From: JACQWX01 sp041662295
GTDB lineage: Bacteria > Elusimicrobiota > Elusimicrobia > UBA1565 > UBA9628
Length of the DNA: 13,160 nt
Assembly: GCA_041662295.1 (NCBI GenBank)
Contig: JBAZSR010000100.1
Coordinates: 1-13,160 of the forward strand
Reading direction: 5' to 3'
Numbering within the stretch: position 1 is the stretch's first letter; every line of letters starts with the position of its first letter. Made by a program: the position numbers and the translations under genes. Positions 6,983 through 13,160 of the stretch are shown here, one piece after another. The notes beneath the pieces were generated by a model. The model saw only the letters and a list, made by a program, of their open reading frames with translations. It had not been told where the DNA came from and searched no databases.

Positions 6983-8744
6983 ACAGGGCGTCGACCTTGC
7001 GGAGCTCCTCGTCGAGCTTCTCCTGACGCCTGACGAGCTCCGCGTGGTCCGCGGCCACGGCAGGATCATGGAGCCCCTCGCGGGCCTGCTCCACCCGGGC
7101 CTCGGCCGCCTTGATGGAGGCCTCCATGTTCTTGAGCTCGCGCCACTCCTTCGGGGTGAGGCTGGGGAGGCCCGGCTGGCCGGCCGTCGGAGAGTCGCTC
7201 GAGGATGACGGCCCGGTCTGGGCCGCGGCGCTGTTCTCCCACTGCGACAGGTCCGCGAAGAAGCGGCCGCCCCCTTGGCCGTCGAGCGCCAGGATCTCGC
7301 GGCTGACCCGGTCGAGCAGGTAGCGGTCGTGGGTGACCAGCACCAGGGCGCCCGGGAAGTCCTGCATGCTCGACTCCAGGACCTCCAGGGAAGGCAGGTC
7401 GAGGTCGTTGGTCGGCTCGTCGAGCAGCAGCAGGTCCGCGGACTTCAGCATGAGCCTCGCGATGAGCACGCGCGACTGCTCGCCCCCGGAGAGCCGGCTC
7501 ACGGGCTGGCTGAGCTGTTCCTGACGGAACAGGAAGCGGGCGGCCCAGCCTGCGACATGGATGCGCCTGCCCCTGTAGAGCACGTGCTCGCCCGCCGGGC
7601 ACAGGGCCTGCTGGAGGCTTGAGTCCAGGTCCAGCTGGTCGCGGTGCTGGTCGAACATCACGACCTGCAGGCCGTCGGCGAGCTTGACGCTCCCGGAATC
7701 GGGCGCGAGCTCCCCGGCCAGCATCCTCAGCAGGGTGGTCTTGCCGCTGCCGTTGGCCCCGAGCAGGCCCAGCTTGTCTCCGGGCCTCAAGGTGATGTCC
7801 AGCCCGTTGAAGAGCGGGCGGCCTGCCATGCTCTTGCCCACGCCCTTGGCCCAGACCAGCCGTTTGGTCTTGCGGTCGCTGGCCGTGAAATCGATGGCCG
7901 CGGCCTCCCCTTGGCTGTTGCGGAACCTGAGGTCCGCCAGCTCGTCCATGAGGTCTCCGGCGCGGTCGATGCGGGCCTGCTGCTTGGTGGTGCGCGCCTT
8001 GGCGCCCCGGCGCAGCCACGCGATCTCACCGCGCACGATGTTCGCCACCGACTCCTCCCGGGCCTCCTGGACGCAAAAGAGGGCCTCCCTGTTCTCCAGG
8101 AACCTGCTGTAGTTGCCCGCGCTGCTGAAGTGGCCCTCGCTGTAGCGCTTGTTGAGCTCGATCACGCGGTTGGTGACGCGCTCAAGGAACCTGCGGTCGT
8201 GGGTGACCACCAGGAACGAGAACCTCAGGCCCGACATGAAGCGCTCCAGCCAGCGCACGCCCTCGAGGTCGAGGTGGTTGGTGGGCTCGTCGAGGAGCAG
8301 GAGGTCCGGCGCGCGCGCGGTCTGGCACAGCAGGGCCAGCCTCTTTCGCTCCCCGCCCGAGAGCGCCGCGACCGGCTGGCCCGGGTCCGGGAATCCGGCT
8401 TGGCCAAGCCCCGCGTCCGCGCGGGAGTCGACCTCGTAGTCCTGCAGGCCGAGGCCCTGCAGGGCCGAGACCAGCTCCTGGCGCACGCTCCAGCCCTCGG
8501 CCGCTGCATCGAAGCGGTCCTGCTGGGCCAGATACCCGACCCGCAGGCCGCGCCTGGAAGACACGCTGCCCTGGTCCGGGGCCTCCACGCCGGCCAGGAT
8601 CCTGAGCAGGGTGGATTTGCCGCCGCCGTTGGGGCCGATGAGCCCGGCCCGCTCGCCCTCGAAGAGCCCGAACGAGAGGTTCTCGAAGAGGGGCCTCGGG
8701 CCGAAGCTCTTGGAAAGGCCCTGGCAGCTCAAGAGGATGGCCAT
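6948..8744 (-). CDS. uup: ABC-F ATPase Uup
   Basis: This soluble tandem ATPase of 598 aa belongs to the Uup subgroup of ABC-F proteins, which act in ribosome-linked processes and affect precise excision of transposons. The first ATPase domain has Walker A GPNGGGKST (37-45), LSGGERKRLAL and LLLDEPTNHLDL. The second has GANGSGKTT, LSGGEQSRVLIARL and LLLLDEPTNDLDL. Diagnostic of Uup is the stretch after domain 1: NYSRFLENRE, then EIAWLRRGAKARTTKQQARI. A Ser/Gly/Pro linker leads to a C-terminal coiled coil (about the last 65 residues, rich in Glu, Ala, Arg and Leu), which in Uup binds DNA. ATG 8744 was chosen over an upstream frame extension to 8789, because MAILLSCQGLSKSFG begins the domain and the extension would run into rnr. 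No clear Shine-Dalgarno is present. The gene is divergent from rnr. Confidence 0.93.
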   Translation of the reverse strand: MAILLSCQGLSKSFGPRPLFENLSFGLFEGERAGLIGPNGGGKSTLLRILAGVEAPDQGSVSSRRGLRVGYLAQQDRFDAAAEGWSVRQELVSALQGLGLQDYEVDSRADAGLGQAGFPDPGQPVAALSGGERKRLALLCQTARAPDLLLLDEPTNHLDLEGVRWLERFMSGLRFSFLVVTHDRRFLERVTNRVIELNKRYSEGHFSSAGNYSRFLENREALFCVQEAREESVANIVRGEIAWLRRGAKARTTKQQARIDRAGDLMDELADLRFRNSQGEAAAIDFTASDRKTKRLVWAKGVGKSMAGRPLFNGLDITLRPGDKLGLLGANGSGKTTLLRMLAGELAPDSGSVKLADGLQVVMFDQHRDQLDLDSSLQQALCPAGEHVLYRGRRIHVAGWAARFLFRQEQLSQPVSRLSGGEQSRVLIARLMLKSADLLLLDEPTNDLDLPSLEVLESSMQDFPGALVLVTHDRYLLDRVSREILALDGQGGGRFFADLSQWENSAAAQTGPSSSSDSPTAGQPGLPSLTPKEWRELKNMEASIKAAEARVEQAREGLHDPAVAADHAELVRRQEKLDEELRKVDALFTRWAELDARR

Positions 8745-8787
8745 GGGGCGAAAGTCTACCAAAGAAATGTCACAATGGCCCCATGGC
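8740..8787. repeat. Inverted repeat spanning the divergent uup and rnr start codons
   Basis: GCCATGGGGC at 8740-8749 and GCCCCATGGC at 8778-8787 are perfect 10-base inverted copies separated by 28 bases. Each arm contains the start codon of one gene: uup (8744-8742, - strand) and rnr (8783-8785, + strand). Both genes therefore begin GCCCC-ATG-GC. Only 38 bases lie between the two start codons, so both promoters must lie here or inside the opposite coding sequence. It could be a shared operator, or simply the same start context by chance. Confidence 0.6.
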
Positions 8788-10831
8788 AAGGCACGACGAA
8801 GGCAGACTCATCGAAGGGAAGGTCCAGCATCACGGCAGGTTCGCGTTCCTGCTCTCCGAAGCGGAGGGGACGGAGGACCTCATGCTCCGCGGCCGGACCC
8901 TGAGCCTCGCCATGGACGGCGACCGGGTGGCCGCGCGCGTGACGCCGGGGGGGACGGGCCGGCCCGTGGGCGAGATCGTGAGGGTCGTCCAGCGCAGCCG
9001 CGCGAGCGTCACGGGCGTCCTGCGGCGTCTGGGGAAGCACTGGCTCGCCACGCCTGAGGGCGCGGACCAGCGCGACGCGGTCCGCGTGACGGGTTTCGCA
9101 CGGGGCATCGCTCCCCGCGAGGGGCAGATGGTGGTCGTGAGGATCACCCAGTGGCCGACCCTCAGGGACACGGCCGGCGGCGAGGTCTGCGAGGCCCTTG
9201 GGATGCCCGACGAGGCGGGGGTCCGCCTGCGCGCCATCCTGCGCAGCCTGGGGCTGCCCGAGGGCTTCCCGGAGCCGGTCCTGGCCGAGAGCCGCCGCCT
9301 GCCGGAGAGCGTCTCTCACGGGATGTGGGAGGGCCGCCTGGACCTGCGGAGCCTGCCGCTCTTCACCATCGACGGCGAGGACGCCAAGGACTTCGACGAC
9401 GCCGTTTCCCTCGAGGTCCGGGATCACCGGATCATGCGCTTGGGCGTGCACATCGCGGACGTGTCCCACTACGTGAAGAAGGGGACGGCCCTCGACGCCG
9501 AGGCCGCCCAGCGCGCCACCTCCATCTACCTGGCGGACCGGGTCGTGCCCATGCTGCCGCCGAAGCTCTCCGAGGGCCTCTGCAGCCTGATGCCCCATGC
9601 GGAACGGCTGACCCTCTCGGCCTTCATGGACGTGGACTCCAGCGGCCGGGTGCTCGCGAGCTCCGTGGCCGAGACCGTCATCCGCAGCCGGAGGCGCTTC
9701 ACCTACGACGAGGTCGAGGCCCTCCTCAACGGCGGAAGCGTTTCCGACGTGGACCCGGACGTCCATGAGACCCTCCTGCGGATGGGCGTCCTGTACAAGG
9801 CGCTCAACCAGGCGCGCATGAAGCGCGGGGCCTTGGATATGTCCATGCCGGAGTTCAAGGTGCGGGTGGACGCTAGGGGCCGGCCCGTGGAGGTCGTCAA
9901 GCGCCCCAGGCTCGGCAGTCACCGCCTCATTGAGGAGTTCATGCTCCTGGCCAACGAGACCGTGGCGGCTCGGCTCCTCGACCGGCGCATGCCCTTCTTG
10001 AGCCGCGTCCACCCGGATCCCGACCCGCGCAAGCTCGTGGCCCTGGGGACCGAGCTCAAGAAGATGGGGATCAGCCCGCCCGGCGCCCTGCTGGGGGGTC
10101 CCTCGAGCGCTCTGCAAGCCGTGCTCGCGCATGCCGTGGGCAGCCCGCTCGAGGAGACGGTCAACATGCTCGTCATGCGCACCCTCAAGCTCGCGACCTA
10201 TTCGCACATCCCCGGAAGCCACTTCGGCCTGGGCTCCAAGGCCTACTGCCACTTCACCTCGCCCATAAGGCGCTACCCCGACCTTCTGACCCATCGGGCC
10301 GTCAAAGCCCTCCTCCAGGACAAGCCCAGCGAGCCTTTGGCGGCCGGGCTCAAGGAGCACGGCGTGCACTGCTCCGAGCGGGAGCGCGTGGCCACCGACG
10401 CCGAGCGCGGCTCCGTGGACATCCTGCGCGCCGAGCTGATGCGGACCAAGGTCGGCCAGGTCTTCAGCGGCGTGGTTTCAGGCACTGCCGCGTTCGGGGT
10501 CTTCGTCACTCTGCAGGACTCGGGCGCCTCGGGACTCGTCCGCGGGGCGAGCCTCGGCCTCGGGAGCAGGGTCAAGGTCCGCCTCGAAGCCGTCAACGAG
10601 GGCAATGGCGAGCTCGACCTGTCCCTGGGCGACACGCCCAAGCCGCAGGCTTCCCAGCCCAGCGGCCAGGCCCGACCGCCTCATGCCAAGCAGCATCTCG
10701 GCAAGCCCTCCTCCGAGCCGCCCCAGTCCCAGCCCAAGCCCAAGCACGGGCCCAGGCATCAGCCCAAGGCCGGCAAGAAGGAGCCGAAATTCTATGAGCG
10801 GTTCCTCAAGAAGAGGCACCGCCGCAGCTGA
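8783..10831 (+). CDS. rnr: Ribonuclease R (RNB-family 3'-5' exoribonuclease)
   Basis: RNase R degrades structured RNA from the 3' end in the cytoplasm and takes part in RNA quality control. The 682 aa product starts directly with the cold-shock/OB region (EGKVQHHGRFAFLLSE at about 11-26, MDGDRVAARV at 44-53). A second OB region follows, then the RNB catalytic domain with TIDGEDAKDFDDAV (195-208). The Asp residues 197, 203, 205 and 206 correspond to the metal-binding set of the family. HFTSPIRRYPDLLTHR (490-505) is a further signature. The S1 domain (about 557-616) is present but lacks roughly 25 residues in its middle. The tail (617-682) is Pro/Lys/Gln-rich and ends in basic residues. The N-terminal helix-turn-helix found in longer RNase R (~780-810 aa) is absent. 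No strong ribosome binding site precedes ATG 8783. RNase II is less likely because of the basic tail. Confidence 0.94.
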   Translation: MARHDEGRLIEGKVQHHGRFAFLLSEAEGTEDLMLRGRTLSLAMDGDRVAARVTPGGTGRPVGEIVRVVQRSRASVTGVLRRLGKHWLATPEGADQRDAVRVTGFARGIAPREGQMVVVRITQWPTLRDTAGGEVCEALGMPDEAGVRLRAILRSLGLPEGFPEPVLAESRRLPESVSHGMWEGRLDLRSLPLFTIDGEDAKDFDDAVSLEVRDHRIMRLGVHIADVSHYVKKGTALDAEAAQRATSIYLADRVVPMLPPKLSEGLCSLMPHAERLTLSAFMDVDSSGRVLASSVAETVIRSRRRFTYDEVEALLNGGSVSDVDPDVHETLLRMGVLYKALNQARMKRGALDMSMPEFKVRVDARGRPVEVVKRPRLGSHRLIEEFMLLANETVAARLLDRRMPFLSRVHPDPDPRKLVALGTELKKMGISPPGALLGGPSSALQAVLAHAVGSPLEETVNMLVMRTLKLATYSHIPGSHFGLGSKAYCHFTSPIRRYPDLLTHRAVKALLQDKPSEPLAAGLKEHGVHCSERERVATDAERGSVDILRAELMRTKVGQVFSGVVSGTAAFGVFVTLQDSGASGLVRGASLGLGSRVKVRLEAVNEGNGELDLSLGDTPKPQASQPSGQARPPHAKQHLGKPSSEPPQSQPKPKHGPRHQPKAGKKEPKFYERFLKKRHRRS

Positions 10832-10926
10832 GTCATCATCTCCCGCAAACGAACAAAGGCCCTCATGATGGCAATGTTCGCCTGGAGAGCCCGCGGACTA
10901 CTCAGTACGCCAGAGAGCATCCGGAG

Positions 10927-12585
10927 CTAGTCGCAGGCGAGCTGAAGGCCGCCCGGGAGCCTGCCGCCGGTCTCGACGCAGAGCCGGCTTCGGTCCTTGG
11001 GCGAGAGGAAGATGATGGCATCCACGATCGGGCGGGCGCGATCCGTGGAGGAGGCCCGCGCCTGGTCGAAGGAGAGCTCGCCGCCGTAGAAGACGTAGTT
11101 CGGGTCCCAGGTCCCCCAGCTGTTCCTGATGCGGAAGACCCTCTTGCCCATGTCGTAGCCCACGACCAGGAGGGCGTGCGACCCGCCCACACTGATGAGT
11201 TCCGAGGGACGCTCCGTGGTGCTGTCCAGGCCGATCGCCAACGGCAGGCCGAGGTCCAGGGATTCCAGGATGTCCGCGACCGTGGGGCCGCCGAAGGACA
11301 CGGACTCCATGTCCTTGATCCGGTCCGCGAGTCCGGCGGCTTCGGCCCGGCACGCCTGGATCCTTGGGTCCGAATCCGGGAGGAAGAGGCTGTAGAGCAG
11401 GGCTTCGCGCTCCTTGACGATTGCCTTGGCCGAGGTCGGCGACAGGTTCCTGATGCCGCGCCAGTACCGGTCGATGATGCCGGGCTTGGTGCGGTCTTCC
11501 TCCAGCGAGCCCATGCGGGAGGAAACGTAGGGCAGGGTCTGCTCCCGGCATATCCCGCCCTCCTGGAACATGCTCAAGGCGCCCATGGACCCGTCGTCCG
11601 AGTCGTAGATGCAGAAGCTGCAGGAGGTGCACATGTACCAGTCGCTGGAGCTGGCCAGGAACTTCTTGGCCTGGAGCCGCGCGACCCACATCTCGGAGAG
11701 GTCGATGGTCTCCCCGTCTTCGCGCGCGAGGGCCGCCTCGAGGAGGCCCACGGCCGCGAAGATGGAGCACGTCCCGACCTGCCCCTGGTCGCGGACCTCT
11801 TCCTGGAACTGGCCGGAGAGGTCCACGCCCTCGGCCGTCATCTTGACGAAGCCCTTGTTCCCGAGATCGTTCTCGACCGAGGCGAGGCGTTCCGCCGCAC
11901 GCTCGACGTCCCTGCCGATCGAGGAGGACAGCTCCCGCATGGACGCGTCGACGACCCGGAGATCGGCCTCGAACTCCCTGAACCTCTTGTCGAGCGCCTC
12001 GAACTCCTCCTTGACCTTGAGCGGAGATCCCTTCTTCACGAGTTCCATCTGCCTGCGAAGGACGCGTTCCTCCGCCCGCAGGAGCCTGACCCGGTCCCCC
12101 GCGAGCGCCATGTATCTGCGGTCCGCCTCGGGCTTGCCCTCCAGCGCCAGGCTGAAGGCCGTATCCAGCTCGTCGATGAGGCCGGAGGCCTCAAGATGGA
12201 GAGAGCGCGCGGAGGCGTCGAGAGCCTTCCCCTCTTCAAAGGACCAGCCTTGCCGGTCGAGGTGCGCGGCATCGCAGAGCTCCCGGATGTGCTCGATGAG
12301 GGCCGAGAGCCTGCCCCGCAGGTCCTCGGGGAGCGAGCCGCGCTGCCGCAGGCGCTCGAGCACCGCGGCGGCATGGGTGTGGGAGCCCCCGCAGAAGCCG
12401 GCCCAACTGGCCATGCGGCCCTCGAGCGGCTTGAATTGGCGCCTGAGCTTGGTCATCGGCGCCGCAATCGGAGCGCGGCCCTCCCCGTCGGCCGGCGGGA
12501 CGGGCTCCGGCCATGCAGGGGACGCGCCTGCGACGGCGAGCATAGACAATAACCAGACGAATCGAGCCGGTCCCAAAGCCTTCAT
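10927..12585 (-). CDS. Secreted papain-like (C1 family) cysteine peptidase with helical N-terminal region
   Basis: This predicted exported protein of 552 aa starts at ATG 12585, which gives a signal peptide (MKALGPARFVWLLSMLAVAG, probable cut near ASPA). An upstream TTG frame start at 12615 would run across the TATAAT box. Residues about 45-245 are charged and strongly helical, with coiled-coil character, and may be a propeptide or adaptor. The C1 peptidase domain follows: oxyanion Gln267 and catalytic Cys273 in DQGQVGTCSIFA, LSEMW after it, FQEGGICREQTLPYVS, then His470 in GGSHALLVVGYD and Asn488 in RNSWGTW. The usual Cys-Trp residues flanking the active site are replaced (CGSCW becomes VGTCS). 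A Cys cluster CTSCSFC at 319-325 is unusual. It converges on rnr 95 bases away. The peptidase fold is secure; substrate, processing and final location are unknown. Confidence 0.85.
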   Translation of the reverse strand: MKALGPARFVWLLSMLAVAGASPAWPEPVPPADGEGRAPIAAPMTKLRRQFKPLEGRMASWAGFCGGSHTHAAAVLERLRQRGSLPEDLRGRLSALIEHIRELCDAAHLDRQGWSFEEGKALDASARSLHLEASGLIDELDTAFSLALEGKPEADRRYMALAGDRVRLLRAEERVLRRQMELVKKGSPLKVKEEFEALDKRFREFEADLRVVDASMRELSSSIGRDVERAAERLASVENDLGNKGFVKMTAEGVDLSGQFQEEVRDQGQVGTCSIFAAVGLLEAALAREDGETIDLSEMWVARLQAKKFLASSSDWYMCTSCSFCIYDSDDGSMGALSMFQEGGICREQTLPYVSSRMGSLEEDRTKPGIIDRYWRGIRNLSPTSAKAIVKEREALLYSLFLPDSDPRIQACRAEAAGLADRIKDMESVSFGGPTVADILESLDLGLPLAIGLDSTTERPSELISVGGSHALLVVGYDMGKRVFRIRNSWGTWDPNYVFYGGELSFDQARASSTDRARPIVDAIIFLSPKDRSRLCVETGGRLPGGLQLACD

Positions 12586-12606
12586 CGGTTCGCCCATCAA
12601 ATGGGG

Positions 12607-12612
12607 ATTATA
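12607..12612 (-). promoter_or_regulatory. -10 box (TATAAT) for the C1 peptidase gene
   Basis: A perfect TATAAT on the - strand lies 21 bases before the chosen ATG at 12585. This would place the transcription start near 12600 and leave a leader of about 15 bases. No convincing -35 element is seen 16-18 bases upstream. The position supports 12585 (or possibly 12597) as translation start rather than the TTG at 12615. Confidence 0.55.
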
Positions 12613-12615
12613 CAA

Positions 12616-12888
12616 GATCGCCCGGTCTGTCCCTCACGGCCGTTCAGCGAGGCCAGAGGCTCGAGCCTGGAGATAAGCAGATTGGAAGCGCTGCCCCCAG
12701 CACCCTCCGGGCCCCTTGGCCCTGCGGGTACGGCGAAAGGTAGGACATCTCGCCAGGAGAACCCCCGCCGGCCGGGCAGAGCCCGGCTGCGCCGGGGTCT
12801 TTAGTCGGCGGGAAGGGCATCGATGCCAGCGTATGGTTTCGCCTGCTTGGCTCAAGCATTCCCTCGCGTTCGGCTGCGAACGCTTCGG
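12616..12888. other. Non-coding, palindrome-rich stretch upstream of the peptidase gene
   Basis: I see no convincing gene here; the short open frames have unnatural composition. It holds three strong inverted repeats. GCCGGGC (12771-12777) pairs with GCCCGGC (12781-12787), with outer ACCCC (12761-12765) pairing GGGGT (12794-12798). GGCATCGATGCC is a perfect 12-base palindrome at 12816-12827. GCGTTCG (12866-12872) pairs with CGAACGC (12877-12883). Lying immediately 3' of a transposase remnant, it may be the terminal non-coding part of the same element or a structured RNA. On the + strand the first hairpin is followed by TCTTT, a poor terminator tail. Confidence 0.5.
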
Positions 12889-13155
12889 TCATAAGTCGGC
12901 TCGGGGGTCCAACTGCGAGTCCTCCTCGCAGGAGTCCCCCTCCGGGGGCGGCGGACGCGACCTGGCCGGGAGGGTCTTGGGCAGGTCGGAGGAAAGGCCC
13001 AGGTGTTTGGTGAGGCGCTCAAGCTCCCGGTCGTCCATGATGGCAGCCACCAGGACGAGGGTTGCGCCGCCCGCATCAGATGCCTGCCCTCGGACCAGTC
13101 CACGCCATTGACCTTTAAAAGGGTCAATGCTATCAGCGATGGAGGTAGTGACCCA
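12889..13155 (-). pseudogene. Remnant of an IS91-type transposase C-terminus
   Basis: The frame is open for 88 codons from just after a TAA at 13158-13156 down to TGA at 12891-12889, with no ordinary start codon before the internal ATG at 13038. The peptide has the layout of the C-terminal tail of IS91/IS801-type transposases: IDPFK (10-14), GGATLVLVAAI (29-39), then RELERLTKHLGL (43-54), a PARSRPPP stretch and an acidic end. In intact proteins the IDPFK-like stretch is followed by a CPxCGG knuckle. Here about 15 other residues replace it, so the zinc cysteines are missing. The upstream part is out of frame or beyond the window. I infer a decayed element. The similarity is recalled from family patterns, not searched. 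A small unrelated gene beginning at ATG 13038 (49 aa) is the alternative. Confidence 0.5.
13106..13129. repeat. 8-base inverted repeat, possible hairpin
   Basis: CATTGACC (13106-13113) and GGTCAATG (13122-13129) are perfect inverted copies around an eight-base AT-rich spacer (TTTAAAAG), which can extend the stem by a wobble and two pairs. It lies within the decayed transposase frame, exactly over the IDPFKGQ codons, where similarity to intact transposases breaks down. It could be an operator-like palindrome or a junction scar. Neither strand shows a U tract, so it is not a clear terminator. Confidence 0.4.
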
Positions 13156-13160
13156 TTAAA

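Noticed and set aside
10850..10880. Inverted repeat CGAACA/TGTTCG between the convergent rnr and peptidase genes
   Set aside because: Six pairs with a 19-base loop and no U tract on either strand is too weak to call a terminator.
10865..10930. 21-codon frame MMAMFAWRARG... between rnr and the peptidase gene
   Set aside because: It is very short, with no clear ribosome binding site, and its end overlaps the convergent peptidase stop. There is no evidence that it is translated.
12800..12870. Possible c-di-GMP (GEMM-like) riboswitch on the - strand, from GGCGAAACC followed by CTAAAG
   Set aside because: Only fragments match. The GCAAAG core and the receptor hairpin are not in the expected order, so the motif is not supported.
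12644..12892. 82-codon open frame on the - strand starting with ATG overlapping the remnant's stop
   Set aside because: The composition is unnatural (Gly/Pro/Ser-rich, no domain pattern), it crosses three strong palindromes, and no ribosome binding site is seen. The ATGA overlap looks coincidental.
12880..12930. tRNA-like stretch on the + strand around GGTCATAAGTC
   Set aside because: No T-arm GGTTCGA consensus, no acceptor stem pairing and no D-arm. It is explained better as the 3' end of the transposase frame on the other strand.
12716..13111. 131-codon open frame on the + strand
   Set aside because: It is antisense to the transposase remnant and the palindrome cluster, Arg/Ser/Pro-rich, and resembles no family I know.
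12852..13127. 91-codon open frame on the - strand starting at TTG
   Set aside because: It reads a Trp/Arg/Pro-rich peptide, while the neighbouring frame on the same strand gives a protein-like transposase tail. It is a shadow frame.

Overview
This GC-rich bacterial window opens inside the last genes of an Rnf ion-pumping complex and ends in the worn tail of a transposase gene. No rRNA or tRNA gene is visible. The lineage cannot be fixed from the sequence. A clostridial-type long RnfB, a papain-like secreted peptidase and high GC would suit, for example, a high-GC Elusimicrobiota or deltaproteobacterial-type genome, but this is only a guess.

Region 1 (1-3921, + strand) holds rnfA (5' end missing), rnfB, an ApbE-like lipoprotein and an ABC-F ATPase in tight succession: rnfA/rnfB overlap by ATGA, rnfB/apbE by 64 bases, and apbE and the ABC-F gene are 14 bases apart. 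The flavin transferase beside Rnf makes functional sense because Rnf subunits carry covalently bound FMN. This ApbE copy, however, has lost several hallmark residues.

Region 2 (3925-5302, - strand) is the clearest regulatory unit: a CPA2-type cation/proton antiporter preceded by a near-perfect fluoride (crcB-motif) riboswitch. The pseudoknot strand of the riboswitch lies wholly inside the arm of an intrinsic terminator, so an ON switch by antitermination can be read directly from the sequence. The antiporter is probably a fluoride-stress gene. Its ion-site motif is Thr-Asp instead of Asp-Asp.

Region 3 (5303-8744) has a CPBP (CAAX/Abi-type) membrane protease on the + strand. Its N-terminal half looks like a second, catalytically dead copy of the same fold. 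It converges on, and overlaps by 35 bases, a uup-type ABC-F gene on the - strand.

Region 4 (8740-10831) is RNase R, divergent from uup with only 38 bases between the start codons. Both starts sit in the two arms of a perfect 10-base inverted repeat. This RNase R lacks the usual N-terminal helix-turn-helix and has a shortened S1 domain.

Region 5 (10927-13160, - strand) encodes a secreted papain-family (C1) peptidase with a long helical N-terminal region and a clear TATAAT box. Upstream lies about 270 bases of palindrome-rich non-coding DNA, and then an 88-codon degenerate frame resembling the C-terminal tail of an IS91-type transposase.

The most notable observations are the fluoride riboswitch/antiporter unit, the tandem active/inactive CPBP protein, the ApbE lacking its metal ligands, and the symmetrical uup/rnr start region.
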